DNA from: Candidatus Lumbricidiphila eiseniae | GTDB lineage: Bacteria > Actinomycetota > Actinomycetes > Actinomycetales > Microbacteriaceae | Assembly (NCBI GenBank): GCA_002529645.1 | Contig: NAEP01000015.1 | Location: forward strand, 1 to 42,754 | Direction of reading: 5' to 3' | Length of the DNA: 42,754 bases | Part shown: positions 17,372-25,800 of the stretch, piece after piece | How the letters are laid out: each line of letters starts with the position of its first letter | Position numbering within the stretch: the first letter of the stretch is position 1 | The notes under the pieces: generated by a model | What the model saw: the letters and a program-made list of their open reading frames with translations, nothing else | Told to the model about the DNA's origin: nothing | The model's database searches: none | Translations under genes and position numbers: made by a program

Positions 17372-17389
17372 CGCGAGGGTTTTCTCGCG
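17372..17389. promoter_or_regulatory. 5'-leader hairpin before the peptide-binding protein
   Basis: CGCGAG and CTCGCG form a six-base-pair stem with a six-base loop, 27 bases upstream of the start. It may protect the 5' end of the transcript. Confidence 0.35.
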
Positions 17390-17428
17390 GATTGGTCCTG
17401 CCGTTGTTCGTGCCTGCCGAACCGCGTT

Positions 17429-17440
17429 GTAATATGCTAC
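17429..17440. promoter_or_regulatory. Shared operator candidate GTAATATGCTAC in the divergent promoter
   Basis: It matches the perfect palindrome at 9333-9344 at 10 of 12 positions and lies between the divergent peptide-binding-protein gene (start 84 bases away) and the second racemase-family gene (start about 144 bases away). One regulator, probably the GntR/FCD protein at 9420-10103, could thus control both directions. Confidence 0.5.
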
Positions 17441-17583
17441 ACAGTACGGTGGGGAATCGTAAGAGCTGTTAGCAAATCGTGATTGGCCCACTCGTAATCC
17501 GTCCCTGATTCGCCGCCAAATTACCCCCGTGACACGTTTCCATCACGTTTTGACCGACACCCGTATAACAATGTGTGAGGACC

Positions 17584-18756
17584 ATGGTGCATCCACTACA
17601 ACTCAACTCAGTCCGCACCGAGGACTACCACACGGCCGGCGAGCCATTCCGCATCGTCACGATTGACGATGCGGCAGGCTCCGGGATGACCGTTGCGCAG
17701 CGACGTGTCCTCGCGCAGTCCGGTGCCGACGGGCTCGACCGACTGCGACAGTTTCTCTGCAACGAACCACGCGGGCACGCCGATATGTACGGCGGGTTTG
17801 TTGTTCCACCCGACGACGACGGGGCCGACTTTGGTGTCCTCTTTTGGCACAAGGATGGGTTTTCCACTGCGTGTGGGCACGGCACGATCGCGCTCGGCGT
17901 GTGGGCGGTGGAAACCGGGAGAATTACCGCAACAGACAATAAAATTGTTCCTGTGACGATCGATGTTCCTTCCGGGCGGGTGGTCGCACTCGTTGAACAC
18001 GAAGCCGGGCTCATTCAACGGGTGACGTTTCGGAATGTGGCATCCCATGTCATTGCCCGCGATGTGCCGATAACGGTGCTCGGGCGCAGTATCCGTGCCG
18101 ATCTCAGCTTTAGCGGAGCCATCTACGCGTCTGTTCCGGCGAAGGCATTCGGCCTCGCGGTCACGCCCGAACACTACACCGACCTCATCGCGGCGGGACG
18201 CGCGGTGAAGTGGGCACTCAATGACTCACCGCTTGCTCAACACTCCACCGACCCGCGGCTCTCGGGCGTGTACGGCACGATTTTGTACGATGAGCTCGGC
18301 CGGATGCCGCGGGGCCCCCATCAACGAAACGTCACCGTTTTTGCCGACGGTGAGGTTGACCGCTCACCGTGCGGATCGGGGACCGGTGCGCGAGTCGCGC
18401 TCCTCGCTGCGGATGGCACGCTCCAGCCCGGTGAGGAACTGACCCATGACTCGATCATCGGAACACGGTTTACGGCCCGGTTTACCGCTGCTGCACCCAG
18501 TACTCCCGAGAACACCGCCACCTCTGCCGCGCCCGGCACCCCGACGAGCCCGCCCGGTCTCGGCGTCGGCGGGCCATCTGGTCTCGGCACTGACGGGCCA
18601 TCTGGCCTCGGCACTGACGGGCCATCCGGCCTCGGCACTGACGGGCCATCCGGCGCAATAATTCCCGAGGTCACCGGCCTTGCACACGCCACCGGAACCC
18701 ACGTCTTTCGGCTCGACCCGCACGACGAACTCGACACCGGGTTTGTGCTGCGATGA
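17584..18756 (+). CDS. Second proline racemase/hydroxyproline epimerase family enzyme, with repeat insertion
   Basis: About 390 residues, 50 or more longer than the family norm. Both catalytic cysteines are present (Cys97 in FSTACGHGT and Cys263 in DRSPCGSGT), which argues for a racemase/epimerase, although the neighbour is the reductase that usually accompanies trans-3-hydroxy-L-proline dehydratase. Near the C-terminus about 45 residues rich in T/A/P/G, including GPSGLGTD repeats, interrupt the domain before HVFRLDPHDELDTGF. Start choice is uncertain: GTG 17575, ATG 17584 or GTG 17587. A TATAAC box at 17564 would give an almost leaderless transcript. Confidence 0.82.
   Translation: MVHPLQLNSVRTEDYHTAGEPFRIVTIDDAAGSGMTVAQRRVLAQSGADGLDRLRQFLCNEPRGHADMYGGFVVPPDDDGADFGVLFWHKDGFSTACGHGTIALGVWAVETGRITATDNKIVPVTIDVPSGRVVALVEHEAGLIQRVTFRNVASHVIARDVPITVLGRSIRADLSFSGAIYASVPAKAFGLAVTPEHYTDLIAAGRAVKWALNDSPLAQHSTDPRLSGVYGTILYDELGRMPRGPHQRNVTVFADGEVDRSPCGSGTGARVALLAADGTLQPGEELTHDSIIGTRFTARFTAAAPSTPENTATSAAPGTPTSPPGLGVGGPSGLGTDGPSGLGTDGPSGLGTDGPSGAIIPEVTGLAHATGTHVFRLDPHDELDTGFVLR
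18571..18655. repeat. 24-base minisatellite inside the second racemase gene
   Basis: Three 24-base units start at 18571, 18595 and 18619, beginning GGGCCATC and ending CTCGGCACTGAC; partial copies flank them. Each encodes GPSGLGTD in frame. Unit differences are single bases. The repeat lies inside the enzyme domain rather than at its end, and is unrelated to the 21-base repeat at 6107. Confidence 0.92.
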
Positions 18757-19694
18757 CAGAGTCGTTGCCCTGGCTCGATGCCGACCGAATCCTCACAGCG
18801 GTCGGATTCACTCGAGCGATCACCGCGCTGACGGAGGCGATCACGGCGGGACTCGACCCTGTGTCGGCGGCAACTCGCACCGTCGTGCCCGTCGCCAGCG
18901 GCGAACTGCTGCTCATGCCGGCTGCAACATCCGAGAGTGTCGGCGTCAAAGTCGCCACCGTTGCCCCCAACAACCCAGCGCGGGGGATGCCACGGATTCA
19001 GGCCCTCTACCTCCTTATCGACGCGGCTACTCTTACCCCCCGAGTGCTGCTGGACGGCACCGCGCTCACGACGCTGCGCACCCCCGCGCTCTCTGCTGTC
19101 GCCGCGAGCTACCTTGCGGCGCCCGAGGCATCCCGACTTCTTGTGTTCGGCTCGGGGCCACAGGCGTGGGGGCACGTCCACGCACTCGCATGCGTTCGAC
19201 CACTCACCGACATCACGATCGTGGGCCGTTCGAGTGCCAGCGCGGGAGTGAGTGAGGTGGTCGAGAAACTCCGTCACGAGGGATTCGCGGCCCGCCCCGG
19301 TGCACCAGAGGATGTCGCGGACGCCGACATTATCGTCTGCGCAACAACCGCACGAACTCCCCTGTTTGCCGAAACCGAGGTGTCTGCACGCGCGCTGGTT
19401 GTTGCCGTGGGATCGCACGAACCGGAGGCACGCGAGGTTGATGCGGCGTTTGTTCATCGAGCGCAGACGGTTGTTGAGGATCCGGCGACCGCGCTGCGAG
19501 AGGCCGGGGACATCATCCAGGCGATCGCCGAGCGCGGACCGCTCACCCTCATCCCGCTCGGATCCCTCGTTCACGGCGAGGCAACGGTTGACTTTTCGCG
19601 TCCACGGTTCTTCAAGAGCGTCGGCATGGGGTGGGAGGACCTCGTCGTCGCACAGGCGTGCGTGCGGGCATCCTGGCCCTCGAACGAGCACTAA
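18753..19694 (+). CDS. Ornithine cyclodeaminase/mu-crystallin family reductase (probable 1-pyrroline-2-carboxylate reductase)
   Basis: 313 residues. The Rossmann motif LLVFGSGPQAWGHVHAL is at about 126-142, and the C-terminal FFKSVGMGWEDLVVA block is typical of the family. Members beside hydroxyproline genes reduce 1-pyrroline-2-carboxylate to L-proline with NAD(P)H; true ornithine cyclodeaminase is the less likely alternative. Its ATG overlaps the stop of the racemase-family gene by ATGA. It would return the product of a 3-hydroxyproline dehydratase, or of D-proline oxidation, to L-proline. Confidence 0.82.
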   Translation: MTESLPWLDADRILTAVGFTRAITALTEAITAGLDPVSAATRTVVPVASGELLLMPAATSESVGVKVATVAPNNPARGMPRIQALYLLIDAATLTPRVLLDGTALTTLRTPALSAVAASYLAAPEASRLLVFGSGPQAWGHVHALACVRPLTDITIVGRSSASAGVSEVVEKLRHEGFAARPGAPEDVADADIIVCATTARTPLFAETEVSARALVVAVGSHEPEAREVDAAFVHRAQTVVEDPATALREAGDIIQAIAERGPLTLIPLGSLVHGEATVDFSRPRFFKSVGMGWEDLVVAQACVRASWPSNEH

Positions 19695-19709
19695 CCGACC
19701 CGGCTGGAA

Positions 19710-20264
19710 TCAGGCGTCGTGGACGCGCTGTTCTTCCGGTGCGCGGCGAGGCCAGATCATGTAGCTGATCGGGAAAACCAGCGAGACAATCCCGGCCAAT
19801 AAGATCCGTCCGACCCAGGTGAACAGTTCTCCGGCCCGTTCCGGCCCGCCCGCGAGCCAGACACAGCCCACGAGGATGAGCGTGGCCACGGCGATGCCAA
19901 GCCAGAAGATACCGGTCTCTCGCCACTCGTACCGGATTTTGTCCGCGCCGTACAGCTTCGGCTTGGCCGGAGGGCGCTCTCCCGCCCGATAGGCGGTGAA
20001 GCGTCGATCCGCCCACTGCACGAGCCGCTTCCCGTAGGAAACGGAGAAGCCCAGATAGAGCGCAGCAAGCCCATGACTCCAGTGCGGCTGGGCTCCGCCG
20101 CGCAGGTCGATCACGATGAGTGCGAGCAACACCAGGTCGATAATCGGCGTGCACGCGAGCAGGATCGCCCCTGCGACACGCCAATTCAGGAGATACCGCG
20201 TACACAGGCCCGCGACGATGAACAACCAGAAGGCCACCTCGTCCGCAATGATCGCTACTATCAC
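19710..20264 (-). CDS. Uncharacterised membrane protein
   Basis: 184 residues. About five hydrophobic segments (near 5-20, 27-52, 63-78, 118-136, 146-165) are separated by a basic cytoplasmic-type loop (SYGKRLVQWADRRFTAYRAGERPPAKPK). I do not recognise a named family. The GTG start at 20264 has GAGGG about seven bases upstream. It stands alone, convergent with the reductase gene and 125 bases from the ABC exporter; nothing recognisable lies in that gap. Confidence 0.75.
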   Translation of the reverse strand: MIVAIIADEVAFWLFIVAGLCTRYLLNWRVAGAILLACTPIIDLVLLALIVIDLRGGAQPHWSHGLAALYLGFSVSYGKRLVQWADRRFTAYRAGERPPAKPKLYGADKIRYEWRETGIFWLGIAVATLILVGCVWLAGGPERAGELFTWVGRILLAGIVSLVFPISYMIWPRRAPEEQRVHDA

Positions 20265-20389
20265 TCGAATCCCTCGTTCACCGTTTCTGGGTTATGCACT
20301 CTAGTTCCCTCTCGGAGAACGTACCTGCCCCCCGCGCAAGATAACCGTGCGCGCCCACCACTTCTGAAGAACGGTCATCGACATTCCCT

Positions 20390-21652
20390 TCACAGTTCCT
20401 CGCGGAGCGCATCCATCGGTAAGAGCCGCGCGGCTCTTACCGCGGGGATGACCGCAGCGGCCGTTGCAGCCAGTGTCACACCGATGACGATGACAGTCAG
20501 GCTCCCGGCATCGAATTGGAACAGGGCCAGCCCGGGTAGATCGAGTGCAGCCGCCTCCAACGCGAGCGGGCCAAGCAGCAGCCCGACGCCGACGGCGAGA
20601 GCGACAGCGATCAGGCTACCGATCAGCCCGAGAACCACCGCTTCCAGTGCGATCGAGGTGAACACGGTACGCCGAGGCATACCGAGCGCGCGGAACAGAC
20701 CCAACTGGCGGGTTCTCTCCTGGATTGACATGAGGAGTGTGTTCACGATGCCGAACATGGCTGCGGCGATCGCGATCGCCGCGAGCAGGTTGAGCACCAG
20801 CAGGATTCCGGTCACGATCGTGCGAGAGTCTCCGACCATCTGGGCGGCCGTTGCGGCGGAGAGGCCTTTGTCACGCATATCGTTGACGACGCGCTCGACA
20901 TCATCGGTCACAACGAGCACATAGGGATACCACTTCGCCCCGCCTGCGCCCTTACCCGAGTAGTCCTGAAGCAGGGCGTCAAAGGCTTCGTTGCCGAAGG
21001 GCAGGTTTCCGCCAATCAGTGCGCGCTGTTGCACGCCGACAATCTCGGCCTCAATGTCGCGCACCTGACCGTCAACCCCGAGGACACCGACAAAAACCGT
21101 CTGCCCAATCGCCGACGTGGCATCGGCGAAACCGAGCGGTTTGACCGCATAAGCGGGAACGACCAGTTGTGCGGCGCTGTTCTTATCATCGAGTTGGGTT
21201 CCGGCGACAAGGTTGACCTTTTTTCCCGGCCAGAAACCGTTGTAGATGAAACGGTACTTCTCGCCGTTGGGGGCGTGAATGTACTGGGGATTCGTCTGGA
21301 CCGAGGTGATGAGTCGGTCGCCACTCGCAAGGGTGGATTTGATCGTGTTGATATCACTCTGGCTCAGGATCCCGGCACCGGTTCCGGCGACCGCTGACAC
21401 AAGATCCGGATCGTACTTTTCGAACCGCTCGCTGAGCAGTGCCATCGACGAGGTTGCCGTCACACTGACCGTGTTCTCGGCACCGATTGCCGAGGTCTGC
21501 GCGTCGATGTACGAGTTGATCCCATTGCCGAGGCCACTAGTGATGGTGAAGGTGAAGGCACCGATCACGATCGCGACGATCGAGAGGATCGCTCGCCCCC
21601 GCCGACGAAACGCGCTCTTTAACGAGAACTGCAGCAGATCAATTGTTCTCAT
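20390..21652 (-). CDS. MacB/FtsX-type ABC exporter permease
   Basis: 420 residues. An N-terminal helix (about 25-45) is followed by a MacB-like extracytoplasmic domain (about 48-270) and three C-terminal helices of the FtsX domain with SIQERTRQLGLFRALGMPRRTV. This is the layout of type VII ABC systems that export or extract molecules at the outer membrane face. ATG 21652 overlaps the ATPase stop (ATGA). It may have exported the product of the decayed biosynthetic genes upstream. Confidence 0.88.
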   Translation of the reverse strand: MRTIDLLQFSLKSAFRRRGRAILSIVAIVIGAFTFTITSGLGNGINSYIDAQTSAIGAENTVSVTATSSMALLSERFEKYDPDLVSAVAGTGAGILSQSDINTIKSTLASGDRLITSVQTNPQYIHAPNGEKYRFIYNGFWPGKKVNLVAGTQLDDKNSAAQLVVPAYAVKPLGFADATSAIGQTVFVGVLGVDGQVRDIEAEIVGVQQRALIGGNLPFGNEAFDALLQDYSGKGAGGAKWYPYVLVVTDDVERVVNDMRDKGLSAATAAQMVGDSRTIVTGILLVLNLLAAIAIAAAMFGIVNTLLMSIQERTRQLGLFRALGMPRRTVFTSIALEAVVLGLIGSLIAVALAVGVGLLLGPLALEAAALDLPGLALFQFDAGSLTVIVIGVTLAATAAAVIPAVRAARLLPMDALREEL

Positions 21653-22347
21653 CGGGCCGCTCCCTCCCCGGAAGTTGAAAGGAGGAGGCCATCCGAGATC
21701 ACCACTTGGCGGACGCATGTCGATGCCAGTTCCGGGCTGTGCGTGACCATGACCAGCGTGATCCCTTCCTGCTTGTTGAGGTCGAAAAGAAGCTGCGAGA
21801 CGGTCTCCCCATTCGTGGAGTCGAGGGCACCCGTAGGTTCGTCGGCGAAGAGGATCCGAGGTTTGGCGATCACGGCACGAGCGATGGCGACCCGCTGCTT
21901 CTGGCCACCGGAGAGCACACTGGTGCGCTCGTCGGCGCGATCCGCGAGGCCAAGTCGGTCCAAGACCTCAATGACACGACGGCGGCGATCCTTCTTCACT
22001 CCGCCGATCACGAGCGGCATGGAGACGTTTTCGGCAACCGTCGAGTGAGGGTCGAGATGGAAACTCTGGAAGACAAACCCGAACTCCTGATTACGCAGGG
22101 TGTCGGCCGCTCGAGATGTGAGTGCAGAGAGGCTCTTTCCGCGATAGAGAATCTCGCCTTCGTCAGGAATATCTAGCAGTCCCATGAGATGGAGGAGGGT
22201 AGATTTCCCCGATCCACTCTTTCCAACGATCGCAAGCGATTCACCCTCAACGAGATTGAGGCTGACACCTTTGAGCGCCCGAAATCGACCCGAACCCGAT
22301 CCATACGATTTCTGTATGTCACGGACGCTGAGAACAGTTTCTGTCAT
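21649..22347 (-). CDS. MacB/LolD-type ABC exporter ATPase
   Basis: 232 residues with Walker A GKSGSGKST, Q-loop VFQSF, signature LSGGQKQR, Walker B ILFADEPTGALD and switch His in VTHSPEL: complete and apparently active. It pairs with the following permease. I chose ATG 22347 (GGAAAG eight bases before) over GTG 22362, which has AGGGAG twelve bases upstream. Confidence 0.88.
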   Translation of the reverse strand: MTETVLSVRDIQKSYGSGSGRFRALKGVSLNLVEGESLAIVGKSGSGKSTLLHLMGLLDIPDEGEILYRGKSLSALTSRAADTLRNQEFGFVFQSFHLDPHSTVAENVSMPLVIGGVKKDRRRRVIEVLDRLGLADRADERTSVLSGGQKQRVAIARAVIAKPRILFADEPTGALDSTNGETVSQLLFDLNKQEGITLVMVTHSPELASTCVRQVVISDGLLLSTSGEGAAR

Positions 22348-22394
22348 CTTCTTGCTTTCCACTTAGTATCAATTCTCCCTAGAATACTCCGTAT

Positions 22395-22998
22395 TCAAAG
22401 CGGAGAAGGGTGGCGGAGTAGGACACTCGCGTTATTGCCGCCGAAGCCGAAGGCGTGCAAGAGGACGTGCTCGACGGGCCTGGGCGCGACGGAAGCGGGA
22501 CCCTCGACGGGAAGGTGGACCCCCTGGCAAGAAGCGGTTCGCGAAGCCCGATCGTCGTCGGAAGCAGTCCATCGCGGATCGCGCCGATGGCGGCCACGAG
22601 TCCGGGGAAGGCGGAGGCGTGCAAGAGGTGGCCGAGGGCACCCTTGTGGGATGACACGGTGATGTCCGGGATTCCCCGTTTGGCGGTGAGACGAGTGATC
22701 GCTTCGACCTCGGCGGCATCACCTTGAACCGTATCGGTCGCGTGTGCGTGCACGTAGTCAACGCCGACTACACCCGCCTCCTCCAGAGCGCGAGTCATGC
22801 ACTCAAAAATGATCTCGGTGCCGGATGCCGCCGCTGAGATACCACCGAGCTCAGCGACGGATGCCGCGAGTTCGGCGAGAGGTATTCCGCCGCGTGCAGC
22901 AGAAGTGGCGACTCCGCATCATCTGGCCACGCGGCGTTCAAGTTGTTCGTCCCGTAGGCCGATACCAATCCAACGCCCGAGAACACGATCTCACTCAT
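22395..22998 (-). pseudogene. Beta-ketoacyl synthase pseudogene (internal deletion, two frameshifts)
   Basis: Reading right to left, ATG 22998 opens a ketosynthase N-terminus (MSEIVFSGVGLVSAYGTN). After about 30 residues the frame shifts and joins the family's C-terminal third (ASGTEIIFECMTRALEEAGV, then VDYVHAHATDTVQGD and SSHKGALGHLLHASAFPG, which hold the two catalytic His). About 200 residues with the catalytic Cys are missing. A second shift near 22480 is needed to reach HAFGFGGNNASVLL and the stop at 22395. It is clearly inactive. The altered AHATDTVQGD (usual AHGTGTPLGD) hints at a chain-length-factor-like ancestor. Confidence 0.8.
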
Positions 22999-23520
22999 GG
23001 CCTCGTCCTGTACTGATTGAGCCGTCCGGATATGGGCGGCAAGAAGATCGCAATCCTCCGGCTCTGGACCGTGGAGCTCGTAGCGGACAACGAGCATCGA
23101 GCGGTATCCCACCGCCAGCGATGCGGCCAGAACCAGGTCGAACGGCGAGACGAGAACGATCGTACCCCGCGGCCGTCCTTTTCCGAGCGCAGCGAGTGCG
23201 GCCCTGACCGACTCTGAGGTTTCCATGTCGGTCGAGTCACGAGGTCGCACATACTTCGTCTCATCATCAACCGCGACGATCAACCTGTGTGCGAATGCGG
23301 TCGCGAATGTGCTCGCGAAGACAAGTAGCAGATACACGGAGGCGTACGACTCCCCAACGACGGGAGTGAGGAGTTCGAGGCAATGACAAAGCGCCGTTTC
23401 GGGCACGCGCCGAATTCCCTCCGGAAGCGTTTCGAGCGCGAGCGGCTCCCCATCGAACCAGAAACCAGCGCTGCCGAAATCTAGGGCGATCCGATCAGCA
23501 AGGCCAATCCGCGAACTCAC
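22999..23520 (-). CDS. Unrecognised ORF, open into the ketosynthase pseudogene
   Basis: About 174 residues from GTG 23520, continuing in frame into the ketosynthase N-terminus with no stop of its own. Visible parts are an acidic FDGEPLALETLPEG start, a Cys-rich LCHCLELL segment, a hydrophobic block (SVYLLLVFASTFATAFAHRLIVAVDD) and LAASLAVGYRSMLVVRYELHGPEPED. I do not recognise a family. It may be a degraded partner of the ketosynthase; absence of a proper stop suggests it is broken. Confidence 0.4.
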
Positions 23521-23550
23521 CCCTAACCCAAGAGATGTCGGAGGTGTCGA

Positions 23551-24753
23551 TCACGATGCCTCGCTCGCTTCGTCCGCCGTCGGCGCAGGCTTGTCCGCGA
23601 CATCCATCACTCGCAAGGCCAACGGAGCCGCAAAGCCACCGAGCAGCGCGATGGCGGCGAACACCAGGCAGGAGATCTGCCACGATCCTGCCTCGTAGGC
23701 GATGCCGGCGAGAGTTGTTCCCACTGCGCCACCGGCAAGCGCGGCGGCCTCATAGGCACCCATCGCTGTTCCAAACAGTGAGTCGGCGGACTCGGAGACC
23801 ACGGCCTGCTCGACGGGCACCACGATGGCCCAGGCGACGGCGCTCAACACCCAGAGGATCCCGATGACGGGCGGGCTCGGTGCAAAGGCCAGCCCGGCTG
23901 CAAAGGCCGAACTTAGGACTGCGGCGGCGGCCAGCGCTCTGCGTCGACCGATCCGGACGATGACCACGTGCAAGGGGCGTGGCAACACCGCAAGCGCGAT
24001 CGCGCCGGGGAGGAAAACCCAGGCTGCCTGGATGACGCCGAGGTCGAACTCCTTTTGGAGGTGGATGAGCAGAAGAATAGCGATGCCCGTCTCTGCGGTC
24101 ATTGATCCGACGACCGCGGCCAGCATTGGTGTGATGCGACGCACAACCGCACGTGCCTGGCCGGGGGTGGCCTTCTCTGGCGGCGCGTCCGTGAGCCTTG
24201 GCATGACGGCCAGGATCACCGCACCGATCGTGCAGGCAAGTGCCGCGAGTAGGAAGAGGCCGTTGTAGCCAATGAAGCCGAGCGTGGAAAGCCCTGCAAC
24301 GAAGGCGATCCAAGCACCGGTCTCTTCCGCCGCCATCAGGCTCGCGAAGGCGGCGGTGTTCGATCCGTGCTGCTCACTGACAATCGCCCGTAGTGCAACC
24401 CAGAGCAGTGACCCTCCGACACCGCTCACAGCGGCCGCCGCGAAGGCTATCGGGATGAGTCCCTCCGTGGCGAGCGCATACCCCGCGACTCCAAGACCGT
24501 AAACGACCGCCCCGGTTGCGGCGATGTATCGTCGATCCGCCCGGTCGGCCAGCCAGCCTGCGATCGGACGGGCAACGAAGGAAACCGCGAGTTCGACAGC
24601 GACAAGAAGACCGATCGACGCTGCATCCAGATGCAGGGCGAGGCCCGCCCACAGCGGCACCACGAAGTCGAGCAACTCCGCTGGCCCTCTGGTCAGCGCC
24701 GCGGCGTAGCGCGCGAACGACCATCTCGATGCTGTCGGGTCAGTGACCGTCAT
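23551..24753 (-). CDS. MFS transporter
   Basis: 400 residues with twelve hydrophobic helices and the MFS loop 2-3 motif GWLADRADRRYIAATG; a central basic loop (TPGQARAVVRR) separates the halves. It appears intact. ATG 24753 overlaps the stop of the ligase remnant (ATGA), so it was translated with a biosynthetic gene and is probably a drug/product efflux pump. Substrate unknown. Confidence 0.85.
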   Translation of the reverse strand: MTVTDPTASRWSFARYAAALTRGPAELLDFVVPLWAGLALHLDAASIGLLVAVELAVSFVARPIAGWLADRADRRYIAATGAVVYGLGVAGYALATEGLIPIAFAAAAVSGVGGSLLWVALRAIVSEQHGSNTAAFASLMAAEETGAWIAFVAGLSTLGFIGYNGLFLLAALACTIGAVILAVMPRLTDAPPEKATPGQARAVVRRITPMLAAVVGSMTAETGIAILLLIHLQKEFDLGVIQAAWVFLPGAIALAVLPRPLHVVIVRIGRRRALAAAAVLSSAFAAGLAFAPSPPVIGILWVLSAVAWAIVVPVEQAVVSESADSLFGTAMGAYEAAALAGGAVGTTLAGIAYEAGSWQISCLVFAAIALLGGFAAPLALRVMDVADKPAPTADEASEAS

Positions 24754-25035
24754 ACGCGTCCTTTTCTCGCCACAGATCGTCCCGCTTCCGCATCCGCATC
24801 CGCAATCAAGCGGGCGCGGTCGATTTTCCCGTTGCCGAATCGCGGCAGCGCAGGTAGGACAACAATCCGGTTGGGCCACTCATACTCGGGCAGCACCGCC
24901 CGAATCCGGTCGGTCCACGCGGAGGGCGTGTTCGCACCCGGCACCGCGATCGCGTTGCGCGCTCGCGAAACGAAAATGAAAAGAAGCCCCGCGAGGGTCA
25001 AACTGGAAAGCTTCATGCCGGGCACCACGCCGCAC
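24750..25035 (-). pseudogene. C-terminal remnant of an adenylate-forming (AMP-binding) enzyme
   Basis: The frame ends with the C-terminal sub-domain of acyl/aryl-CoA ligases or adenylation domains: NAIAVPG, then LPEYEWPNRIVVLPALPRFG and NGKIDRARL with the catalytic lysine. Everything before the hinge is missing: the sequence becomes unrelated near 25035, next to IS debris. The remnant keeps its stop overlapping the MFS start, so the operon structure outlived the enzyme. Confidence 0.72.
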
Positions 25036-25176
25036 CGCCACCACCCAACGACGATCCCCTGACCACGGGGCAAGCCTACAGTTACACAACTACGCTCAGA
25101 AATTAGCAGAGTGCAAACTATCGAGTCCTTAATCGAATATGGGGTAGAACTACTCATTCGATGTCAGGAGGTTCTC

Positions 25177-25440
25177 GTGTCCTACGTTACTCATGCTCGT
25201 GTTGCGTGTCACGAGGATGTTGGGGTGCGTACCGAGTCGGGTATCACGTGCATGTGTCGCAGTCAACGGTCTCCAAGTAGGGTTTGCCCGGTATCGGGTG
25301 CCGTTGTGGGGGCATGTTGACCGAACCACCAAGAAGTGCGGATACCTAAGACAAAGCCCGCGCGATACGAGCGAGCCAATCTCAGGGGATCTGGTTCACG
25401 TGGACGTGAAAAACTCACCCCGTTCCCCCAGGCGTGGGGA
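25177..25440 (+). mobile_element. IS481-family transposase remnant
   Basis: GTG 25177, behind an AGGAGG site, opens VSYVTHARVA like IS481 N-termini. After frameshifts, SGDLVHVDVKNSPRSPRRGED (the family's LVHVDVKKLGRIP region) appears by about 25385-25440. The DDE domain is otherwise gone. Confidence 0.5.
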
Positions 25441-25499
25441 GGACATCGGTGGCGTCGCTGAGGAACTGGTTGGGGCAGGCTGGTATTGAGAGGGCAGCT

Positions 25500-25800
25500 G
25501 TCCTGGTCAGAGGCTGACGAGGTTGTCCAGGTGCGTGAGCTGCGATGGCGGAGCCGGCTGCGGGGGCAGGAGAACGATCTCCTCAGGAAGGCGGTGGTGT
25601 GTCTGTTGCAAGCGAACCTGAGGCTTGGTGGCTTCCCAAAATGATCTACTCGCTCGTGAGCGAGTTTGCCCGTGATCGGGGTTCTTGTCACGGTGTCGTG
25701 TCGGGTTCTGAAGCTTGCTTCTCAACCGTGTTACCGGTGGAAACCTAACCCGGTCGCTGACGCTGCCTGGTTGCGGGCTCGCCGCATAAGCGTGCTGTTG
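25500..25800 (+). mobile_element. IS3-family transposase remnant
   Basis: Contains the OrfA-type end (RGQENDLLRKAVVC) and an OrfB-type start (KMIYSLVSEFARDRG), then after a frameshift WKPNPVADAAWLRARRIS. These fit the orfA/orfB junction of an IS3-group element. The catalytic part is absent. Confidence 0.6.

Noticed and set aside
18321-19691. 456-codon minus-strand ORF opposite the second racemase and reductase.
   Set aside because: Antisense to two genes with clear motifs and correct coupling; its sequence is low-complexity and charged.
24750-25157. Treating the 135-codon frame as a complete small gene.
   Set aside because: Only its last 80-90 residues fit a family (ligase C-terminus); the front half is unrelated, next to IS debris.
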